Both the position numbers and the translations under genes were made by a program. The notes under the pieces were generated by a model that was not told the origin of the DNA, made no database searches, and was given only the letters and a program-made list of their open reading frames with translations. Of a DNA stretch of 64,000 bases, positions 60,101 to 64,000 are shown one piece after another; within the stretch, counting starts at the first letter, position 1; the number at the start of each line of letters is the position of its first letter. The DNA is from Ziziphus jujuba (taxonomy: Eukaryota; Streptophyta; Magnoliopsida; Rosales; Rhamnaceae): positions 2,616,501 to 2,680,500 of the forward strand of contig NC_083381.1 in the NCBI RefSeq assembly GCF_031755915.1. Reading direction: 5' to 3'.

Positions 60101-60449
60101 TATGTTCACTGCTAGATGCAGATACCGAAGGTGAAGGCAGAGCCACAGAATCCAAGTCTTCATTACTTACTGATGGCCTATCTTCAACAGAAACCATATT
60201 TACACCATAAGGCGAATCCTCGTTAACCTCGTTCATGTTGCCACCACTATCTTCAACTCTTTCAACGGCCTCAGCTCCTACAACACCATTTCCAGGAATA
60301 CTCGATGAGAAGATTTCACTGCTTCCCAAATCTCCTTCACCGGATTTTCCAAAGGGATCAGAGGAGGCCTGTGCACCCATCATCCTAAAATCACCAGGCA
60401 ATGATTTCATCAACTGGAGGGAAGGCGGGACCGAAACTTTCTGGGACAT
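48429..60449 (-). CDS. Class VIII myosin heavy chain (ATM1-like), 1177 aa
   Basis: Plant actin motor of class VIII, known in the family from plasmodesmata, the cell plate and endosomes. I could assemble 23 coding exons with GT-AG borders and consistent phase, totalling 3534 nt; family members are near 1160 aa. The start is ATG 60449 ([20 protein letters not shown]); an open frame extends upstream only to a TTG. Motor (about 129-840): P-loop GESGAGKT 271-278, switch I NDNSSRF 319-325, switch II DIYGFES 543-549, then HFIRCVKPN and the [15 protein letters not shown] relay/converter region. About four IQ motifs follow (about 857-950; [44 protein letters not shown]). A short coiled coil (about 965-1040) leads to a class VIII tail ending [14 protein letters not shown]. 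No globular DIL tail is present, which excludes class XI. No break was found. Confidence 0.96.
49290..49720. repeat. Possible LTR/primer-site remnants in the last myosin intron
   Basis: Two stretches carry 'taagctttt.ggt..a.gaaaa' followed by 'tatggtatctgagc' (about 49318-49363) or 'acggtatctgacc' (about 49525-49566). These resemble the end of a copia LTR followed by a tRNA-Met primer site (tggtatcagagc). A similar phrase occurs near 40340-40400 in a CNOT9 intron. Too short and decayed to define elements. Confidence 0.35.
54098..54139. repeat. (GA)n microsatellite in a myosin intron
   Basis: About 20 GA units with one interruption, directly downstream (in transcript sense) of the donor of the exon carrying switch II (donor at 54175). 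It would be a polymorphic marker. Confidence 0.9.
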
Positions 60450-60453
60450 TTTC

Positions 60454-61260
60454 CCTGAATTGTTTGTGAAACCAGGAAGATTCAATATACGATAAAAATT
60501 GAGATCAAAAAGCTACTTTTTTCCAACAAAAAGGAGGCCTAGAAAACGTTATCAAGGACCCACTCAACGACTTATCCGATGAACTTAATGGCGGGGACCA
60601 TAATTTTAGATGCAGACTCTAGTGCTCCTCCATAACCAGTCACCATTGACAAGCTTAACACCGAAAAGATGCTTTGCTAAATCTTCAAAATATCTCAAAC
60701 AAGTAGCTGTGGAAGTTAATTTTAAAAATAAAGTTCCTTTTTTTGACACTCTGAGCTGGTACATAACATTAAAGAACTTCTTTTGAATCTAGAACCGATC
60801 CTCAAAAAATCTATCTCTAACAATGCTCTTCGACAATTATAGATCTTCCACTTAAAGCGTCGTTTGGTTGCTGAGAAAAAGAACAGGAAAAGAAAAGATG
60901 AAGGAATAAAAAAAATTAAAAAAAAAAAGGGCTAATACTTACCTCAGCTGAATCCCAAAACCATTTCTAGAAGTTTAAAACCAAAAAAAGAAACAAACCC
61001 AGATCCTCATTTCTTTTATATTTTCCTTCATTTTCTCTTACAACCAAACAGACACTTCAAAATTTTCATAAACCCAGACTTCCACAAGCTCAAAACAGAT
61101 CCACTCACCTTAGAAAAATAAACTGAAACCCACTTCAAAATTTCGCCGGAACTCTCCGATCGATCTCACAAAGCTCCTGAATATCAGCTTGGAGCTCAGA
61201 AAAAAAGTTGAAGAATTTTCAAAGCTCTGACTTTTGACGAAAGAAAATTCAGAGAAAGCG
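60454..61260 (-). other. 5' UTR exons and leader intron of the myosin VIII gene
   Basis: On the minus strand a GC-richer leader (about 61260 to 61109; includes tcggagagttccggcg) ends at a good donor, ctaag|gtgagtgg at 61109. The acceptor before the start codon is at 60454. A small optional exon of 24 nt lies between them (60966-60943; ttctag|AAATGG ... GCTGAG|gtaagtatt). The transcription start and promoter should lie near 61260-61460. Confidence 0.6.
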
Positions 61261-61479
61261 AGCAGGTAAAGACCGCATTCTATGCTTGAAGTGAAACCCT
61301 AGAAATATTTTGTGAAGCTTGTGAGGTTACAATCAAGCTGTCCAGTGGCGAGCCTGACAATGGGGTGTTTGGATTCCGAGAAAAAGTGAACAGAGAAGCA
61401 AAAAAGAAATGAAAGAAAAATCCGAGGCGTGTGGAGACGAAGCAGCTTTTTTGGCTCTTTTTTCCTCTGCTTAACACCT

Positions 61480-63890
61480 AAAAAAAAACATTTTGGATTT
61501 TAAATTTGAATTTTTATTTTATTAAATTTGAATTTTTTTATTTATTTATTCATTTTTATGACATTTAAATTTCGTAGTTTTGGCACCAACCAATTTTAAA
61601 CCGCAGATCTTTTAACGGTTTCTGGAAATAACTTGATTGACGATATTACCCCCATCCTCCTTAATTTTTTTTTTTTTTGTTTCCATTTTGTTTTATTCTG
61701 AATTTTAAACATCATTTTGTTTAAAATTTTAATTTGTAATAGATTAGTTCATTTGATCAGATTTTTAATGATAAATAATATGATAATATCTTAATTGTTT
61801 ATAATAATCATCAATTTAAAGAGAAAATAAAAAAGGGACAAATTGGAGGAATCCATAAAATTTAGAAACTATAAATTTATTTATTTTAAAAGAAAAGACC
61901 ACCTTATTGAAAATTATTTATTTAAATTTTTAGTTATTTCACCTCTTTTTTTTTATGTAAATCAGTTCAAAAATCATAATCCATGCATTGTTATCGTTAC
62001 TTTCTTAGTGGTATTAGTTATCATCATTATTTTCTAAATTTATTTAAAGCTAAAATTTATACTTTAAATACAAGAGAGCATTATTAGAACTTTCTTTAGC
62101 ATTAAGCATTTTACAAGTGCTAATAATTTCTTTATAGTGGAGAAAAATCATAAAGCTCATAATAATTCATTTATTAATGCTTGGAAATGAAAGCAGCTTA
62201 GAATGACCTCGTCAATATTAGGCTTCGATTTTGGCTTAGGTTGATTTCATTTTGTCATTTCCTATAACATAAACATGTAAGAACTTTTGTCATCTCATGG
62301 AATAAAAAAAAATGTAATAACTTTTTATGTACTTTTTATTTAATATTAATACTTTAAACCTATAAGGGAACATGCTGATGGATTTCAAAATCAATAGCAA
62401 TTTTCTATAATTATTGAAAATATGAAGAAGTATCAATCATGATATGAATTTTTTTTTTTCCAAGAACAAATTTTTATCAACTTTTTGAATCTTAATAAAT
62501 ATAGTTGTAACTTATTGTTTTTCCATTGGATTTTATACCCCTATTGTGCCTTTTTAGGTTGTTTTTGAGATATTAACCTACTTTTTCACCCAAAACAAAT
62601 ACAAAAAGAAAGTGTTTTGTTTTTGAATGGAGAAAAAAAAAAAAAGTGTTGGTAGTATTGAAATAAATTATCTAAATATGTGGACTATCAATTTGTCAAT
62701 CATTATCTTCATTTGCTCAATCCTGATAAAAAAATAAATAAAAATAAAAAAATTAGAGGCATACATTTAAATTCCACTATTGTTTGGGTTAATTGTGTAA
62801 GCGATGTAGATGGGTCCATCATTAGAAATTGCAAATGTATATTAATCTTTACCTTTTTAATTTTTTTTAATAGAAAGAAATCTAAAGAAAAAAAAAAAAA
62901 AGTATGTAATTGTGGATAGTAATGGGGGTAAAGTAGTCATTAAATAAAGAGAGTCATAAAAGAACAAGGTGGAGGGAGTCAAAGCTGGCATTTAGTTCTT
63001 GTTTAAATTCTTATTACTTGTCGGACAGTGATTGGATGGCTGAAGATGAAAGGTAAAGTAGGAGTGAGAGCACACGATTACGCCACGCCAACATAACACT
63101 GGCCGTGTCAAAAAAGCCGGCAGTGTGTTGGGTAGGTTGGGTTAACGTAAGGTGTAACGCATTGACACTGTATCTTCCGCAATGTCGTAATTCAGTGGCT
63201 TACAATCTTATAAGATTGGGCCCACTCTTAACTCATCATACACCAGACAATCATATGCGTTTTTTGTTTTTGTGAGGAATTCTAATTGTATCTCAATTTC
63301 TTTTGACTGGACATATTCTTATGAAGAATTTCAATTTTGTTTTGAATATTTTATAATAATTTCTTCATTTTTCCGATATCCAAAACTCACAATTTTACGT
63401 GTAGATGTTAAGAATTTTGTAACTAAACCAAATTTACTTTGAACGAAGATTTTCTATTTGATTGAAAATTTTATTTAATTATTCATACTAAAATCTAGAA
63501 TCATTACCTTTTTTTTTATGAAAATTTATATATTTGTCTCAGTTAGTATGTTTTTCACATTTATACCATGAAGTTATAAATTTGAGATATCATATCCCTT
63601 TGCCAATTAGACTAAAATTTGTAATAATGATCAAAACAAATTTATATATTTGTCAAATTTTGCTTGAACAAAGTTGATGAATAAAATATTTTACTGGGAT
63701 AATCCAATTAGCAATTATCATCAGTAATAACTCCATGTGAACTTACAATTTCATATTGAAATCCTTCCTCCCCAATTGTCAGAAAAAAAAAAAGTTGATA
63801 AATAAAATACCAAAAAAAATCCAAAATATAATAATACTTGTAACATTTTAACTTTGAAATTATGTTTATTAGAAAAAAGCAAGCCTTCCA
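61480..63890. other. AT-rich intergenic DNA, no gene seen
   Basis: About 2.4 kb with poly-A/T runs and no supported gene. Open frames are short and low in complexity. The block at 63040-63200 is less AT-rich but I recognise nothing in it. Confidence 0.6.
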
Positions 63891-64000
63891 TGTCAGGACC
63901 CGTCCAAAGTTCCCCACCGGAACCCTAGACAAGCCCTGATCCCAGGGAAACCCTACCGGACCCTTCTGTGGAAGATCCGGCAGAACCTCCCCTAAGGGAT
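63891..64000 (+). mobile_element. Start of a second copy of the solo-LTR family, cut by the window end
   Basis: It begins TGTCAGGACCCGTCC and runs parallel to 12305-12415 (shared 'ggaaccctagaca', 'ccctgatcccagggaaaccc', 'gatccggcag' or 'aatccggcag', 'cctcccctaagggat'), same orientation, about 85 percent identical by eye. Whether this is a solo LTR or the 5' LTR of a complete element cannot be seen. Confidence 0.88.

Larger units (their letters stand above)
48429..60449 (-). other. Exon map of the myosin VIII gene
   Basis: Coding exons in transcript order (plus-strand coordinates): 60449-60066, 58453-58352, 58264-58121, 58021-57871, 57725-57698, 57084-56919, 56793-56730, 56609-56596 (14 nt), 56518-56434, 55967-55864, 55749-55611, 55301-55183, 54328-54176, 54039-53950, 53208-53131, 52767-52609, 51816-51610, 51355-51150, 50994-50859, 50713-50584, 50500-50354, 49898-49831 and 49088-48429. 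Each border was placed by reading donor and acceptor on the minus strand and checking that phase and protein continue. The first coding exon is preceded by an acceptor (aattcag|GGAAAATG) at 60454. Confidence 0.9.

Noticed and set aside
60450..60485. Upstream extension of the first myosin exon
   Set aside because: The extension starts at TTG, and an acceptor (attcag) at 60455-60460 shows this part is intron or 5' UTR; the family-typical start MSQK is at 60449.
61861..62036. Open frame in the right-hand intergenic region
   Set aside because: Short, hydrophobic low-complexity translation of AT-rich DNA, with no neighbouring exon signals.
1..64000. tRNA, rRNA, CRISPR arrays or bacterial-type operons
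   Set aside because: No cloverleaf-like tRNA, rRNA core phrase or regularly spaced identical repeats with unique spacers was found. The 23-bp array at 11080-11370 lacks spacers and is part of a plant retrotransposon.

Overview
The window is nuclear DNA of a flowering plant, most likely a eudicot. The evidence is an AT-rich background with many poly-A/T and (AT)n tracts, plant-only gene families (a CC-NB-ARC-LRR resistance gene, a PLS-class pentatricopeptide repeat gene, a class VIII myosin, a plant subtilase), GT-AG introns and nested LTR retrotransposons. I cannot name the species.

Layout. 1-7080 is AT-rich and gene-poor and holds three tandem copies of a ~1.07-1.09 kb repeat (about 2713-5950). 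7368-19880 is a three-layer transposon nest. A decayed Ty1/copia element (7368-9874, continuing at 19606) is interrupted by a second copia element (9875-19600; LTRs of 536 and 538 bp, TSD AATGC). That second element is itself interrupted by a 2.98 kb CpG-rich solo LTR (12305-15286, TSD GTCAA). Another copy of the solo-LTR family starts at 63891 and runs off the window. 20269-21690 is a broken 5' fragment of a resistance gene carrying a 1.07 kb transposon with ~190 bp inverted repeats. 22339-26664 is an intact single-exon CNL resistance gene of 1441 aa.

27830-29900 is a truncated copy of the 5' part of the CNOT9 gene found downstream. 29965-32382 is an intact intronless PPR gene (805 aa). 34231-44221 is a complete CNOT9/CAF40 (RCD1-like) gene, which I could assemble from 9 coding exons (960 nt, 319 aa). 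Its exon 2 exists as two tandem 72-nt versions. 44857-46860 (minus) is a frameshifted subtilase pseudogene. 48429-60449 (minus) is a complete class VIII myosin gene, assembled from 23 coding exons (3534 nt, 1177 aa), with 5' UTR exons out to about 61260. 61500-63890 is AT-rich with nothing recognised.

The genes do not form a pathway. They are independent nuclear genes: an immune receptor, an organelle RNA-binding protein, a CCR4-NOT deadenylase subunit and an actin motor. The most interesting points are the candidate mutually exclusive exon pair in CNOT9, the regular 23-bp array of CACGTG/CATGTG cores in the copia leader, the MHD-to-MHR change in the otherwise intact resistance gene, and the datable transposon nest.
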